From Pleomorphochaeta sp963678575 (GTDB lineage Bacteria > Spirochaetota > Spirochaetia > Sphaerochaetales > Sphaerochaetaceae), in contig CAXXHV010000001.1 of the NCBI GenBank assembly GCA_963678575.2, forward strand, positions 434,001 to 498,000: 64,000 nt of DNA, read 5' to 3'. This document shows positions 7,935 to 17,279 of the stretch, in pieces. Both the position numbers and the translations under genes were made by a program. Under the pieces are notes generated by a model. The model saw nothing but the letters and a program-made list of their open reading frames with translations. It searched no databases and was not told the DNA's origin. Position 1 is the first letter of the stretch. The number at the start of each line of letters is the position of its first letter.

Positions 7935-8828
7935 ATGAAAAAAAGAGCTCAGAAAGGAAATTTTCATCAAATTTTAGCACCAATTCTTTTTTTACTTCCT
8001 AATTTATTAATTTTTGGTTTATTTATTATTATCCCAGCATTTCAAGGTTTAAGATTAAGCTTTATGAGATGGGGAGTTTTTACACCAAAAGAATTTATTG
8101 GATTAGCGAATTTTAAAAATTTATTCAGTGATGAAGTATTTTGGATAACATTTAAAAATACATTAGTATATTCGGTTTGTACTGTTATATGTTTACTAGT
8201 AAGTTCATTATTCTTAGCATTGTTATTATCAAGAAATAAAATTAAAGGGGAAAAGGTATTTAGAGCAACCTTTTATATACCTGCATTAATAAGCTTAATT
8301 GCAGTAGGTATTGCCTGGAGATTTATATTAGGGGATGAAATGGGAATTATAAATTATATTCTCAGATCAATGAACCTTAATCCTGTAGGTTGGTTAACAA
8401 ATAAAAATATAGCAATGCTTAGTGTAATCTTGGTTACTGTTTGGGCTCAATCTGGATATTATATGATTATGTTTATTGCTGGCCTTCAAGCAATTCCAAT
8501 CGAATTATATGAAGCTGCTAAAATAGATGGAGCTTCTTCTTTTGACAGTTTTAAAAGAATTACTATACCAATGCTCAAAAGTACAATTTTAGTAGTTTTG
8601 GTATTAGCTACAATTCAATCATTTAAAGCATATGAATTAATCGTAACTATGACAAAAGGTGGTCCAGGTTATTCAACTAAGTTTGTGGTTCAACAAGTTT
8701 ATCAAGTTGCATTTCTTGAGGATAGATTTGGCTATGCTTCTGCAATGTCAATGATATTAATGATTGTAATAGCTTTGTTTACTTTAATACAATTTAAAAC
8801 AACAGGAAAGGAGGAATCTTATGAATAA
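7935..8828 (+). CDS. ABC sugar transporter permease (MalF-like)
   Basis: An inner-membrane permease of 297 residues with six hydrophobic segments. The cytoplasmic loop that docks the ATPase, EAAKIDGASSFDSFKRITIP, matches the EAA...G.........I.LP signature. It belongs to the same importer as the preceding binding protein and overlaps the next permease by 8 bp. The start ATG 7935 follows AGGTAAATAA. The short N-terminus fits the Ugp/Msm/Ara class of importer rather than E. coli MalF, which has a large periplasmic insertion. Confidence 0.92.
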   Translation: MKKRAQKGNFHQILAPILFLLPNLLIFGLFIIIPAFQGLRLSFMRWGVFTPKEFIGLANFKNLFSDEVFWITFKNTLVYSVCTVICLLVSSLFLALLLSRNKIKGEKVFRATFYIPALISLIAVGIAWRFILGDEMGIINYILRSMNLNPVGWLTNKNIAMLSVILVTVWAQSGYYMIMFIAGLQAIPIELYEAAKIDGASSFDSFKRITIPMLKSTILVVLVLATIQSFKAYELIVTMTKGGPGYSTKFVVQQVYQVAFLEDRFGYASAMSMILMIVIALFTLIQFKTTGKEESYE

Positions 8829-9648
8829 GAAAATATCTCTTTCTTTAGTTTTTCAACATATAATAATTATTATTTTAGCTGCATATTGCTTGTTTCCAGT
8901 TATTTGGGTTTGTCTTTCTTCCTTCAAGCCTCAAAGCGAGTTGTTTAAAATTCCCATGACTTTTTTTCCAAAAAATTGGAGTTTTTCTAATTATATTTCA
9001 GCCTTAAGTTATGGAAGTTTTTTACAATATTTTTCTAATACATTGTTTGTTTCAGTTGTTGCAACTTTAATAACTGTTTTAATAAATATTATGTCAGGAT
9101 ATGCACTTGCAAAGTATATTTTCCCAGGAAGAAATTTAATTTTTTCAATTATGATTGGTACATTAATGATACCGTTACAAGTAATTATGATACCTATTTT
9201 TCTTCAATTGAAACGATTGGGGATGTTGAATAGTTTATGGGGGATAATTATTCCACCAGCTGCTACACCTACTGGAATTTTTTTAGCAAGACAATATATG
9301 GTTAATTTACCTAATTCAATGATTGAATCAGCAAGAATTGATGGTGCAAAAGAGTTCTTTATTTTTAGAAAAATCATAATTCCTTTAAGTAAACCAATAA
9401 TTGCAACAATTGCTATTTTTTCCTTTATGTGGAGATGGAATGATTATCTTTGGCCATTAATTGTAATAACGGATAATGATAAACAGACACTTCAACAAGC
9501 CTTAGCAAATTTCGTAGGTCAACTACAAATTAACTGGTCTGCTTTATTAGCAATGACAACAATTTCGATTATTCCTGTAATAATTGTATTCTTAATGTTT
9601 CAAAAATATTTTATGTCTGGAATTACAGCTGGAGCGGTAAAAGGATAA
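8821..9648 (+). CDS. ABC sugar transporter permease (MalG-like)
   Basis: The second permease of the importer (275 residues, six hydrophobic segments). The EAA loop reads ESARIDGAKEFFIFRKIIIP, and the C-terminus MSGITAGAVKG is typical of MalG-type partners. It overlaps the MalF-like gene by 8 bp, with GGAGG just upstream of ATG 8821, and its stop is one base from the start of the GH31 gene. The pair presumably works with an ATPase encoded elsewhere. Confidence 0.93.
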   Translation: MNKKISLSLVFQHIIIIILAAYCLFPVIWVCLSSFKPQSELFKIPMTFFPKNWSFSNYISALSYGSFLQYFSNTLFVSVVATLITVLINIMSGYALAKYIFPGRNLIFSIMIGTLMIPLQVIMIPIFLQLKRLGMLNSLWGIIIPPAATPTGIFLARQYMVNLPNSMIESARIDGAKEFFIFRKIIIPLSKPIIATIAIFSFMWRWNDYLWPLIVITDNDKQTLQQALANFVGQLQINWSALLAMTTISIIPVIIVFLMFQKYFMSGITAGAVKG

Positions 9649-9649
9649 T

Positions 9650-11959
9650 ATGAAAAACTATATACATAATATAACTAACTACGATATTGAAAACAATCAG
9701 ATATTATTTTATGGATCAAAAGGTATTATTAAGATAAGTTTCTTTGAAAAAAATATTATTCATTTTGATTATATATTTGATGATATAGAAATAGATCCAT
9801 TATTATTAAAAGGTAGACAATTATTTACTGTAAATGAGCTTAAACCTTTTTTTGATTTTAATTTAGTAGAAGTAGAAGATATTTATCATATTAATTTTAA
9901 TGAGTTGTTAATTAAAATAGAAAAAAAATTAGCAAACATAAGTGTTTATAAAAATAATAAATTAATTCATGGTGGCTCTTTAGGAAATTCTGATACTGTT
10001 ATTCCTGATTATCAATTAAGATGTATTTCAAGTAATAATAATACTAATTTATTTGGGAAATTCAATTTCCCACTTGAAACTAATTCTCATTTTTATGGCT
10101 TAGGTGATAAAGGGGGAATTATTGATAGAAATAATAGAATATTTAGATTTTTTAATAAGGATAGTTTAGGTTATGATGCTGAAACTTCAGACCCTCTTTA
10201 TAAATCAATTCCATTTTTTATTAAAGAAAAAGACTCAATTTTTACAGGATTTTTATTTGATGAATGTGATATTGATTATATGGATTTTGGAAAAGAAAGT
10301 CCCTTTTTCTATTCTATTAAAATAAATGGAGGCCCTTTTTCATATTATTTTATTGATGGAGAAGATTATAAAGAAGTGTTATCCAGATATTATTCTATAA
10401 CAGGTAAGTCAATTTTCCCGCCTTTGTTTAGTTTTGGTTTTTTGGGTTCTTCAATGAATTATGTTGAATCTGATGATGCACAAGAAAGAATAATTAATTA
10501 TTTCAATAACATTGAAAAATATAATATACCGTGTGAAGGAATGTATGTTTCTTCTGGATATTTGAAGGCAAAAGATGGTAAAAGATATGCTTTTTTGTGG
10601 AATAAAGAAAAATTTCCTGATTATGAAAAATTTTTAAATTCTCTTGCAAGTAAAGGCTATAACCTAATAATGAATATAAAGCCAGGTATTTTGACAACAC
10701 ATCCTTGGTATGATGATTTGGCATCAAAAGGATACTTTATTAAAGATAAATTTGATAAGCCATATGTAGAGTTTTATTGGGGCGGTAATGCATCACTAAT
10801 TGATTTCTCTAACAAAGAAGCAAAAGCTTGGTGGAAAGAAGAATTAAAAAAACAATATTTAAATCATGGTTCAAGTGGAATATGGAACGATAATAATGAA
10901 TTTGAGATTGAAGATATAGAAATACCAATATCAAAGATTAAATCTATGTTGCCTAATTTAATGAGTGAAGCAGCTTATGAAGCATTTGAAGAAGTTTTTC
11001 CTAGCAAAAGAGCTTGGAATTACTCAAGAAGTGGTAACTCAGGTATTCAAAAATATGCAAGAACCTGGAGTGGCGATAATTGTAGTGATTTCAAATCACT
11101 AAAATATAATCAATTTCAAAGTATATCTATGTCTTTGAGTGGATTAACTTTTTATGGGCATGATTTAGGTGGCTTTTTTGGAAAACGACCAAGTGAAGAA
11201 CTTTTAATTAGATCTTGTGAAAGTGCAGTTTTTCAATCAAGATTTGTAATTCATTCTTGGAGGGAAGATGATATACCCACTGAACCTTGGACTTATAAAA
11301 AAGCCTTAGATAAAATTAGAAATTTAATTAATGCACATTACTCTTTTATTCCTTACATATATAACACAGCCTATCAAGCCGTTGTCAATGGGAAGCCTGT
11401 AGATAGATCATTAAGGTTAGAATTTTGTAATGATTTAAATTGTAAAGTGGACGATGTAAATTCAATGTTTGGGGATGATATACTGAAAATTTTATTTGTT
11501 AATGAAAATGAATTTTTAAAGTCTGTTTATTTGCCCAGTTCTACAAATTGGTATTCGAAAGATGGGTCTTTCTATGAAGGTGGGGCATCAATAGAGGTTT
11601 TTAATGAATTAGGTGATTTTAAATATTTTGTTAGAGAAGGCAGTTTAATTGCGACAACAACTCCTCAAAAATTGGAAAGTAGTTTATTTAAGAAAGTATT
11701 TTTTACTGTTTACCCAACAAAACAAGGTTTTAGAGATGGTTCATATTTTGAAGATGATGGAGAAACAAAATTAAAGTTTAAGAAATATAATTTATATAAT
11801 TATCGAGTTTATAATAATAAAGTTGAGTTTAAATTAGCTATTAATGGAATTGCTTTAGATGATAGAGAGTTTATATTTTTGGATTCAAAAGGTAATTTAA
11901 TTAGAAAAATTATTTTAAATGAATTAAAAAAAGGAGAGTCTATAACGATAATGTTGTAG
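9650..11959 (+). CDS. Glycoside hydrolase family 31 (alpha-glucosidase/alpha-xylosidase type)
   Basis: GH31 enzymes release alpha-linked glucose or xylose from oligosaccharides with retention. In this 769-residue protein the nucleophile loop is GIWNDNNEFE with Asp414, and the acid/base region is RTWSGDNCSDF with Asp476; GHDLGGFFG follows, as in the family. The usual Met of WNDMNE is Asn here. The length is typical: an N-terminal beta-sandwich, the (beta/alpha)8 barrel at about residues 250-580, and C-terminal beta domains. There is no signal peptide, so it acts in the cytoplasm on imported sugar. It begins one base after the permease stop and is part of the operon. Glucosidase versus xylosidase activity cannot be settled from the motifs. 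Confidence 0.92.
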   Translation: MKNYIHNITNYDIENNQILFYGSKGIIKISFFEKNIIHFDYIFDDIEIDPLLLKGRQLFTVNELKPFFDFNLVEVEDIYHINFNELLIKIEKKLANISVYKNNKLIHGGSLGNSDTVIPDYQLRCISSNNNTNLFGKFNFPLETNSHFYGLGDKGGIIDRNNRIFRFFNKDSLGYDAETSDPLYKSIPFFIKEKDSIFTGFLFDECDIDYMDFGKESPFFYSIKINGGPFSYYFIDGEDYKEVLSRYYSITGKSIFPPLFSFGFLGSSMNYVESDDAQERIINYFNNIEKYNIPCEGMYVSSGYLKAKDGKRYAFLWNKEKFPDYEKFLNSLASKGYNLIMNIKPGILTTHPWYDDLASKGYFIKDKFDKPYVEFYWGGNASLIDFSNKEAKAWWKEELKKQYLNHGSSGIWNDNNEFEIEDIEIPISKIKSMLPNLMSEAAYEAFEEVFPSKRAWNYSRSGNSGIQKYARTWSGDNCSDFKSLKYNQFQSISMSLSGLTFYGHDLGGFFGKRPSEELLIRSCESAVFQSRFVIHSWREDDIPTEPWTYKKALDKIRNLINAHYSFIPYIYNTAYQAVVNGKPVDRSLRLEFCNDLNCKVDDVNSMFGDDILKILFVNENEFLKSVYLPSSTNWYSKDGSFYEGGASIEVFNELGDFKYFVREGSLIATTTPQKLESSLFKKVFFTVYPTKQGFRDGSYFEDDGETKLKFKKYNLYNYRVYNNKVEFKLAINGIALDDREFIFLDSKGNLIRKIILNELKKGESITIML

Positions 11960-11965
11960 AAAAAA

Positions 11966-12961
11966 ATGAAAATAAAAGAAGTATATTTTACTGCTAAACA
12001 CAAAGCTTCTCTTGTTGAAACTGAAAAGGAATTAAGTAATGATTCTTTTTTGATTAGAAATCATTATTCACTTATTAGTCCAGGAACAGAGTTAGCTCTA
12101 TTTTGTAAAACTCATGTGGGCTTTGACGATCCAAATGTTAAATGGGCAAAATATCCAATTGCAGCAGGTTATGCTAGTGTTGGAGAAGTTATAAAAACAA
12201 GTAATAATTCGGATATCAAAGCGGGTGATATAATAATGCATTATAAACCCCATAGTGATTATTCAATTATTGACAAAAAAAATGACTTGTTTTTTAAAGT
12301 GAATAATAAAGAAAATGAAAAAAAATCGTTATTTACAAGATTTGGGCAAATAAGCTATACCGCAGTTGCCGCTAGTCAAAAAAAAGAAGGACCTGTTTTA
12401 GTTTTTGGTGGTGGATTAATTGGCAATATTTGTGCTCAATTGTTCAAAATTGTTACAAATAGAGAAGTAACTGTAGCTGATTTGTCAAATAAAAGATTAG
12501 AATTAGCAAAAAAATGTGGTCTCAATACTTTAAATCCAAGTGATAATGATTATTTAGAGCAAATTGACAAAATAACTAATAAAAAGGGTTTCGATACTGT
12601 TGTTGAAGCTACAGGTGTTCCAAATGTATTAAACAATGCTTTAGATATTGTAAATATGAAAGGGGAAGTAATTTTGTTAGGCTCTACAAGAGGTTATGTA
12701 TCCATAAATCCATATAGAGATATACATAGAAAATTTCTCACTGTAATTGGAGCTCATGAGAACCGTTATGAAAAATTTATTGGAGATAAAAATCAAAAAA
12801 TTTTTGGTGAAAATGTGTTGACGTTTATTGAAAATCAAAAATTGTTAGTTGATATGTTTATTACAGATAATATAAAAGTTGATGAAATAGAAAAGGCATA
12901 TTTTTCTTTAATTGAAGATAGAGATAAACATTTAGCAATAATAATAAATTGGGATAATTAA
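11966..12961 (+). CDS. Medium-chain (zinc-type) alcohol dehydrogenase family protein
   Basis: A 331-residue MDR protein. The N-terminal GroES-like half contains LISPGTELALF and YPIAAGYASVGEVI; the nucleotide-binding half has VLVFGGGLIGNICAQ near residue 137. The canonical zinc-site GHE motif is replaced around AAGYAS and no structural four-Cys cluster is seen, so metal use is doubtful. Relatives of this type sit in sugar and cyclitol catabolic operons and oxidise a secondary hydroxyl. It lies 6 bp after GH31 and 1 bp before the TIM-barrel gene, so it is translated in series with them. The likely substrate is the sugar or aglycone released by GH31; this is inference. Confidence 0.8.
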   Translation: MKIKEVYFTAKHKASLVETEKELSNDSFLIRNHYSLISPGTELALFCKTHVGFDDPNVKWAKYPIAAGYASVGEVIKTSNNSDIKAGDIIMHYKPHSDYSIIDKKNDLFFKVNNKENEKKSLFTRFGQISYTAVAASQKKEGPVLVFGGGLIGNICAQLFKIVTNREVTVADLSNKRLELAKKCGLNTLNPSDNDYLEQIDKITNKKGFDTVVEATGVPNVLNNALDIVNMKGEVILLGSTRGYVSINPYRDIHRKFLTVIGAHENRYEKFIGDKNQKIFGENVLTFIENQKLLVDMFITDNIKVDEIEKAYFSLIEDRDKHLAIIINWDN

Positions 12962-12962
12962 T

Positions 12963-13790
12963 ATGAAAGAAATATATTCACGATTAACAGGTATAGCTGA
13001 TGAAGGTGCAGCTTCTTTAGCTGAACAAATTATTTTACATAAAAGGCTAAACTTTAAAACAATTGAATTAAGAAATATTGATAAAATAAATATTACAAAG
13101 ATTGATGATGTATCTTTTGATAATGTTTATAAGCAACTTAATGAAAATAATTTAGGTTGTGCGGGTTTTGCCTCTGAAATAGCCAACTGGGCGAGACCAA
13201 TTACTTTTCCTTTTAATGAAGATGTTAATGATTTAAAAAAATCTATAAGTAGAATGAAAAAATTAAATACTAATCTAATTCGAATTATGAGTTATCCTAA
13301 TGATAATTTGAGTTTAGAAGCTTGGGAAAAAGAAACAATAAGAAGAATTTCTGAATTAGTTAAAATTGCAGAAGATAATGATGTTGTTTTAGGTTTAGAA
13401 ATTTGTGATGGGTGGGCAAGTAAATCCCCACAAAATTTAGAAATACTTCTTTCAAAAGTGGATTCTCCTTCACTTAAAGTTATATTTGATACAGGTAATC
13501 CAATAAGTCATAAACAGAGTATAGAAGAAAGTTGGAAATTTTATTTAGTTTCTTTAAAGAAAATCGTTCACTTTCATGTAAAAGATTGTAAAATAGTAAA
13601 TGGAGAGCCAGTTCATACTTACCCCGGTTTAGGAGAGTGTGATGTCAAATTAATGATTAGTGATCTGTTATCTCATGGTTATAAAGGACTTTTTTCAATT
13701 GAACCCCATTTACATTTTGACTATTCAAGTGGGATGTATTATAAATATGGTAATATGGTTAAGCAAATAATTAGTGAATTAATTACTTAA
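12963..13790 (+). CDS. Sugar phosphate isomerase/epimerase family protein (TIM barrel)
   Basis: A 275-residue protein of the AP-endonuclease-2-like TIM barrel family (xylose isomerase-like fold). Metal-site features are LGLEICDGW (Glu near residue 144), VIFDTGNP (Asp near residue 175), HFHVKDCK and YPGLGECD, with a final FSIEPHLHFD. Members act as sugar isomerases, epimerases, dehydratases or 3-keto-sugar lyases. It is coupled to the dehydrogenase gene (1 bp gap, no clear RBS of its own). Together with an MDR and a Gfo/Idh oxidoreductase it resembles oxidise-then-epimerise or oxidise-then-eliminate pathways for glycosides. The exact reaction is not predictable. Confidence 0.82.
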   Translation: MKEIYSRLTGIADEGAASLAEQIILHKRLNFKTIELRNIDKINITKIDDVSFDNVYKQLNENNLGCAGFASEIANWARPITFPFNEDVNDLKKSISRMKKLNTNLIRIMSYPNDNLSLEAWEKETIRRISELVKIAEDNDVVLGLEICDGWASKSPQNLEILLSKVDSPSLKVIFDTGNPISHKQSIEESWKFYLVSLKKIVHFHVKDCKIVNGEPVHTYPGLGECDVKLMISDLLSHGYKGLFSIEPHLHFDYSSGMYYKYGNMVKQIISELIT

Positions 13791-13813
13791 AATATATAAT
13801 ACGAGGTTAATAT

Positions 13814-14818
13814 ATGAGCGAAACTGTGACAATTATTGATGTGGCTAAAAAAGCGGGAGTTGCACCTGCAACAGTTTCGCATGCACTTAATGGGAAAAGA
13901 CCTGTTAGCAAGCAAACAAAAGATAAAATTCAAGCAGCTATTGATGAATTAGGATATATTCCTTCATGGAATGCTTCTAGGATGAAGAGCTCAAATTCAG
14001 GGATTATTGGATGTTTAGCAATCGATATTACAGAATCTTTTGTTAATAAAATTGTCAAAGGTATAGAAAGTGGGATTAAAGGTGGCCAATATTCTTTACT
14101 ATATGTTTCGGCAATAGAGTTTGATGGAGATTTTCAAAAAGCTTATAATTTTTTAAAGGCACATAATGTTGATGGAATATTATTTTGCCATCACATTCCA
14201 AGAGCTTTAACTCAAGAGATAAAAAATCTAGATATTGTTGGTCCTTTAGTTTCAATAAATACAAAACTTGATGGTATAACTTCTATTGTAATAGATAATA
14301 ACACTGGTGGACTTCAAGCTGCAGAGCATTTAATTAGTTGCGGGGTTAAAAATCCTGCAATCATTGCTGGCCCAAAAAATCGTTTATCTGCATTAAATAG
14401 ATTTCAAGGATTTAATAATAGATTAAAAGATTTTGGTGTAACATTAAGTGAAGATAATATTCAATTTGGAGAATATGATGCAAATCATGGCTATGAAGCT
14501 GCCAAAAAAATAATTTCAAAAAATCCCCAGATTGATGGTTTTTTCTGTGAAAATGATTATATAGCTGCTGGAGCTATAAATGCTATTTTAGATTTAGGGT
14601 TATCTGTTCCTCAGGATGTAAAAGTTTTAGGTTTTGATAATAGAGATTTTTCACAGTTTTGGAGACCTCCGATTTCAACTTTTGAGATTCCTTTAGAACA
14701 AATGGGTTTATTAGGTGCTTATAAATTGAAAGAGTTAATTTCTCAAAATACTGTTGCTGGGGAGACTATTGCTCTTCAATCTAAAATTATTCCAAGATCT
14801 AGTACATTAATTTCTTAA
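13814..14818 (+). CDS. LacI family transcriptional regulator (glycoside operon)
   Basis: A 334-residue repressor. The helix-turn-helix and hinge are at the N-terminus: TIIDVAKKAGVAPATVSHAL, then NGKRPVSKQTKDKI and the hinge ELGYIPSWNASRM. The rest is a periplasmic-binding-protein-like sugar sensor with the usual dimer signature FCENDYIAAGAI and GFDNRDFSQFWRPPISTFE. It is the last gene of the operon, with RBS GAGG before ATG 13814. The best candidate operator is the palindrome at 6559-6580 on the operon promoter, which would make this an autoregulated local repressor released by the imported sugar or a derivative. Confidence 0.92.
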   Translation: MSETVTIIDVAKKAGVAPATVSHALNGKRPVSKQTKDKIQAAIDELGYIPSWNASRMKSSNSGIIGCLAIDITESFVNKIVKGIESGIKGGQYSLLYVSAIEFDGDFQKAYNFLKAHNVDGILFCHHIPRALTQEIKNLDIVGPLVSINTKLDGITSIVIDNNTGGLQAAEHLISCGVKNPAIIAGPKNRLSALNRFQGFNNRLKDFGVTLSEDNIQFGEYDANHGYEAAKKIISKNPQIDGFFCENDYIAAGAINAILDLGLSVPQDVKVLGFDNRDFSQFWRPPISTFEIPLEQMGLLGAYKLKELISQNTVAGETIALQSKIIPRSSTLIS

Positions 14819-14855
14819 TTATAATAAGAAATTTATAAATTTGATGTTTTTTAAC

Positions 14856-14885
14856 TTTACAACTAATATATTAGAATGTTAGAAT
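14856..14885 (+). promoter_or_regulatory. Promoter of uxuB with operator in its spacer
   Basis: TTTACA (14856-14861), 18-base spacer, TAGAAT (14880-14885). The spacer contains the palindrome CTAATATATTAG (14863-14874). Almost the same sequence, spacing included, is found in front of uxuA on the other strand (18376-18405), so both are probably controlled by the GntR regulator encoded between them. Confidence 0.75.
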
Positions 14886-14913
14886 ATTTGTATTGATTTT
14901 ATTGGGAGGAAAT

Positions 14914-16521
14914 ATGAAACTGAATTTGCACGAGCTAAATAATAGAGAACAATGGATAAATAAAGGATATGGCTTATCAACTTATGATAGAGATAAGGTC
15001 GTAAATAATACTTTAGCTAATCCAAAGTGGGTTCATTTTGGTGCTGGTAATATTTTTAGAGGTTTCCCTGCAGCTTTAATGCAAAACTTATTAGAAAATA
15101 ATGAAGAAGATACTGGTATTATTGTTGGAGAAGGTTTTGATTTCGAAATAATAGATAAAATTTATACCCCACATGATAATTTATCATTGTTAGTAACATT
15201 AAATTCTGATGGAACAATTGAAAAGAAAGTAATTGATAGTTTAGTTGCTTCTTATAAATGTGATTATCAATTTAAAGAAGACTGGAAAAAGCTAAATGAA
15301 GTATTTAGTGCAAAATCATTAGAGATGGTTTCTTTTACTATTACAGAAAAAGGATATTCTTTAGTTGATGGTAATAATAAATATTATAATATAGCTATTG
15401 AGGATTTTAACAATGGTCCAAATAATTCAAAACTATTTTTATCAAAATTAACAGCTCTTGTTTATAATAGATTTAAAACAGTTAATTGGCCTTTAGCTTT
15501 AGTAAGTATGGATAACTGTTCTCATAATGGGGAAAAACTTGAAAATACTGTAAAAACTATTGCAAAAGAATGGGTTAATAATAAATTAGTAGATAAAGAG
15601 TTTATAGAATATCTAGATTCAAAAGTTTCCTTTCCTTGGTCTATGATAGATAAAATTACTCCAAGACCAGACGCTTCAGTTGTTGAAATGTTAAAAAAAG
15701 ATGGTTTTGAAGATACTGAAATTATTGTTACAGATAAGAATACTTGGATAGCTCCTTTTGTTAATGCTGAAAAACCTCAATATTTAGTAATTGAGGATGA
15801 TTTTCCAAATGGAAGAATAGCTTTAGAAAAAAGCGGGGTATTTTTTACATCAAGGGATACTGTAAATAAGATTGAAAAAATGAAAGTTTGTACTTGTTTG
15901 AATCCTTTGCATACCGCTTTAGCAATATTTGGATGTTTATTATCTCATAATTTAATTTCTGAAGAAATGAAAGATCCTCAGCTAAAGAAGTTAGTTGAAA
16001 TTATTGGATATGAAGAAGGAATGAAAGTTGTAGTAAATCCAAAAATAATTGAACCAAAAGCTTTCATTGATGAAGTACTAAATATAAGATTCCCAAATCC
16101 ATTTATGCCAGATACACCTCAAAGAATTGCATGTGATACTAGCCAAAAACTTTCAATTAGATTTGGTGAAACCATTAAAGCATATGAAAATGACAAAAAT
16201 TTAGATGTTAAAGATTTAAAATATATTCCTTTAGTATTTGCAGCTTGGATTAGATATTTAATGGGTAAAGATGATGATGGAATTGATTTTGTTCCATCTC
16301 CAGATCCTTTATTAGATACTGTTATGCCAATAGTTAAAGATATTAAGATTGGAGATAAAGGACCATTTGAAGATATATTAAAACCATTATTAATTAATGA
16401 TAAAATATTTGGGGTAAATTTATATGATGTAGGATTAGCTCAATTAGTATTAAAATATTTTAGTGAGTTAGTTTCGAAGAAAGGTGCAATTAGAGAAACC
16501 TTACAAAAATATTTAGATTAA
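14914..16521 (+). CDS. uxuB: D-mannonate oxidoreductase / fructuronate reductase (mannitol dehydrogenase family)
   Basis: UxuB reduces D-fructuronate to D-mannonate with NADH, the step before mannonate dehydratase in hexuronate breakdown. The 535-residue protein is a long-chain polyol dehydrogenase with WVHFGAGNIFRGF at the nucleotide site near residue 38, and the catalytic region around SMDNCSHNGEKL and FPWSMIDKITPRPD, with Lys in KITPRP. It is about 50 residues longer than E. coli UxuB. I start it at ATG 14914, where GGGAGG lies 5 bases upstream; an earlier in-frame TTG at 14893 lacks a good site. UxuA and a GntR regulator follow on the opposite strand, which supports the hexuronate role over mannitol. 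Confidence 0.88.
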   Translation: MKLNLHELNNREQWINKGYGLSTYDRDKVVNNTLANPKWVHFGAGNIFRGFPAALMQNLLENNEEDTGIIVGEGFDFEIIDKIYTPHDNLSLLVTLNSDGTIEKKVIDSLVASYKCDYQFKEDWKKLNEVFSAKSLEMVSFTITEKGYSLVDGNNKYYNIAIEDFNNGPNNSKLFLSKLTALVYNRFKTVNWPLALVSMDNCSHNGEKLENTVKTIAKEWVNNKLVDKEFIEYLDSKVSFPWSMIDKITPRPDASVVEMLKKDGFEDTEIIVTDKNTWIAPFVNAEKPQYLVIEDDFPNGRIALEKSGVFFTSRDTVNKIEKMKVCTCLNPLHTALAIFGCLLSHNLISEEMKDPQLKKLVEIIGYEEGMKVVVNPKIIEPKAFIDEVLNIRFPNPFMPDTPQRIACDTSQKLSIRFGETIKAYENDKNLDVKDLKYIPLVFAAWIRYLMGKDDDGIDFVPSPDPLLDTVMPIVKDIKIGDKGPFEDILKPLLINDKIFGVNLYDVGLAQLVLKYFSELVSKKGAIRETLQKYLD

Positions 16522-16534
16522 TTATAATATATTG

Positions 16535-16569
16535 ATAAGAACCAAGATTTTCTTGGTTCTTATTTTTTT
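16535..16569. terminator. Terminator between uxuB and convergent gntR
   Basis: Perfect 13-bp stem ATAAGAACCAAGA (16535-16547) / TCTTGGTTCTTAT (16551-16563), loop TTT, then TTTTTT. It directly follows uxuB and abuts the gntR stop. Confidence 0.88.
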
Positions 16570-17269
16570 ATGATAAAGATAATTTTAGTTTTTTCCCGGG
16601 AGCTTTGAAAAAAGAAGGATATTTTTCAAATAGGGAGTTTAATTCATAATCAATTTTGCTTAAGTGTGTTGAAATAACACTTTCAACAATATCTCTATTT
16701 TTAGTATTTAAAGCATCAATTATGTCATAATGTTGTTTAATTATAGTTTTTTCATCTTTGTTGTTTTTAAATGATAAAAATCTTACCCTATCATAATTAA
16801 CACATCTTTGAGTGATTAATTTCCAACATTCTTTTTTATTTACAATATCAAATGTAATTTTGTGAAATGAAACATCAGAATTAAAAAAATCATATAACTC
16901 TGTATTTGTTTTTAAGTTCTCTTGATTTATTATAGCAGTTTTATATTTTGCAATATCTTTTTCGTTTAAAATACTTAAAGCTTGTATTAACGCTTTTTCT
17001 TCTAAACTACTTCTTAAAAACTTTTCTTCTTCAACAAGTTGCAAATCAATCAAAGAAACCCGAGTTCCGCGTTGTGGGAAAATATCAACTAAGCCATCAG
17101 TAGACAATTTCATTAAAGCATCTCTTACCGGAGATCTACTTACTTGAAGTTGTTCACACAATGTATTTATCTTTAATTCTTGACCTGGTAAAAATTCTAA
17201 AGATAAAATTTCTTTTCTTATTATATTATATATTTCATCACTTGCAGTACTTCGAAGGTTTCTTACCAT
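16568..17269 (-). CDS. GntR family regulator (FadR/FCD subfamily) of hexuronate genes
   Basis: A 233-residue regulator with a winged helix at residues 1-75 (INTLCEQLQVSRSPVRDAL, then LSTDGLVDIFPQRGTRVSLI) and an all-helical FCD effector domain, in which SFHKITFDIVNKKECW and the two His of the C-terminal helices suit a metal-linked carboxylate pocket. It follows uxuA by 10 bp in the same operon, with RBS AAGGAT before ATG 17269. FCD regulators of this kind (UxuR, ExuR) respond to hexuronates. Its likely operator is the palindrome CTAATATATTAG found in both the uxuA and uxuB promoters, so it would also control itself. Confidence 0.88.
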   Translation of the reverse strand: MVRNLRSTASDEIYNIIRKEILSLEFLPGQELKINTLCEQLQVSRSPVRDALMKLSTDGLVDIFPQRGTRVSLIDLQLVEEEKFLRSSLEEKALIQALSILNEKDIAKYKTAIINQENLKTNTELYDFFNSDVSFHKITFDIVNKKECWKLITQRCVNYDRVRFLSFKNNKDEKTIIKQHYDIIDALNTKNRDIVESVISTHLSKIDYELNSLFEKYPSFFKAPGKKLKLSLS

Positions 17270-17279
17270 TTATTAATCC

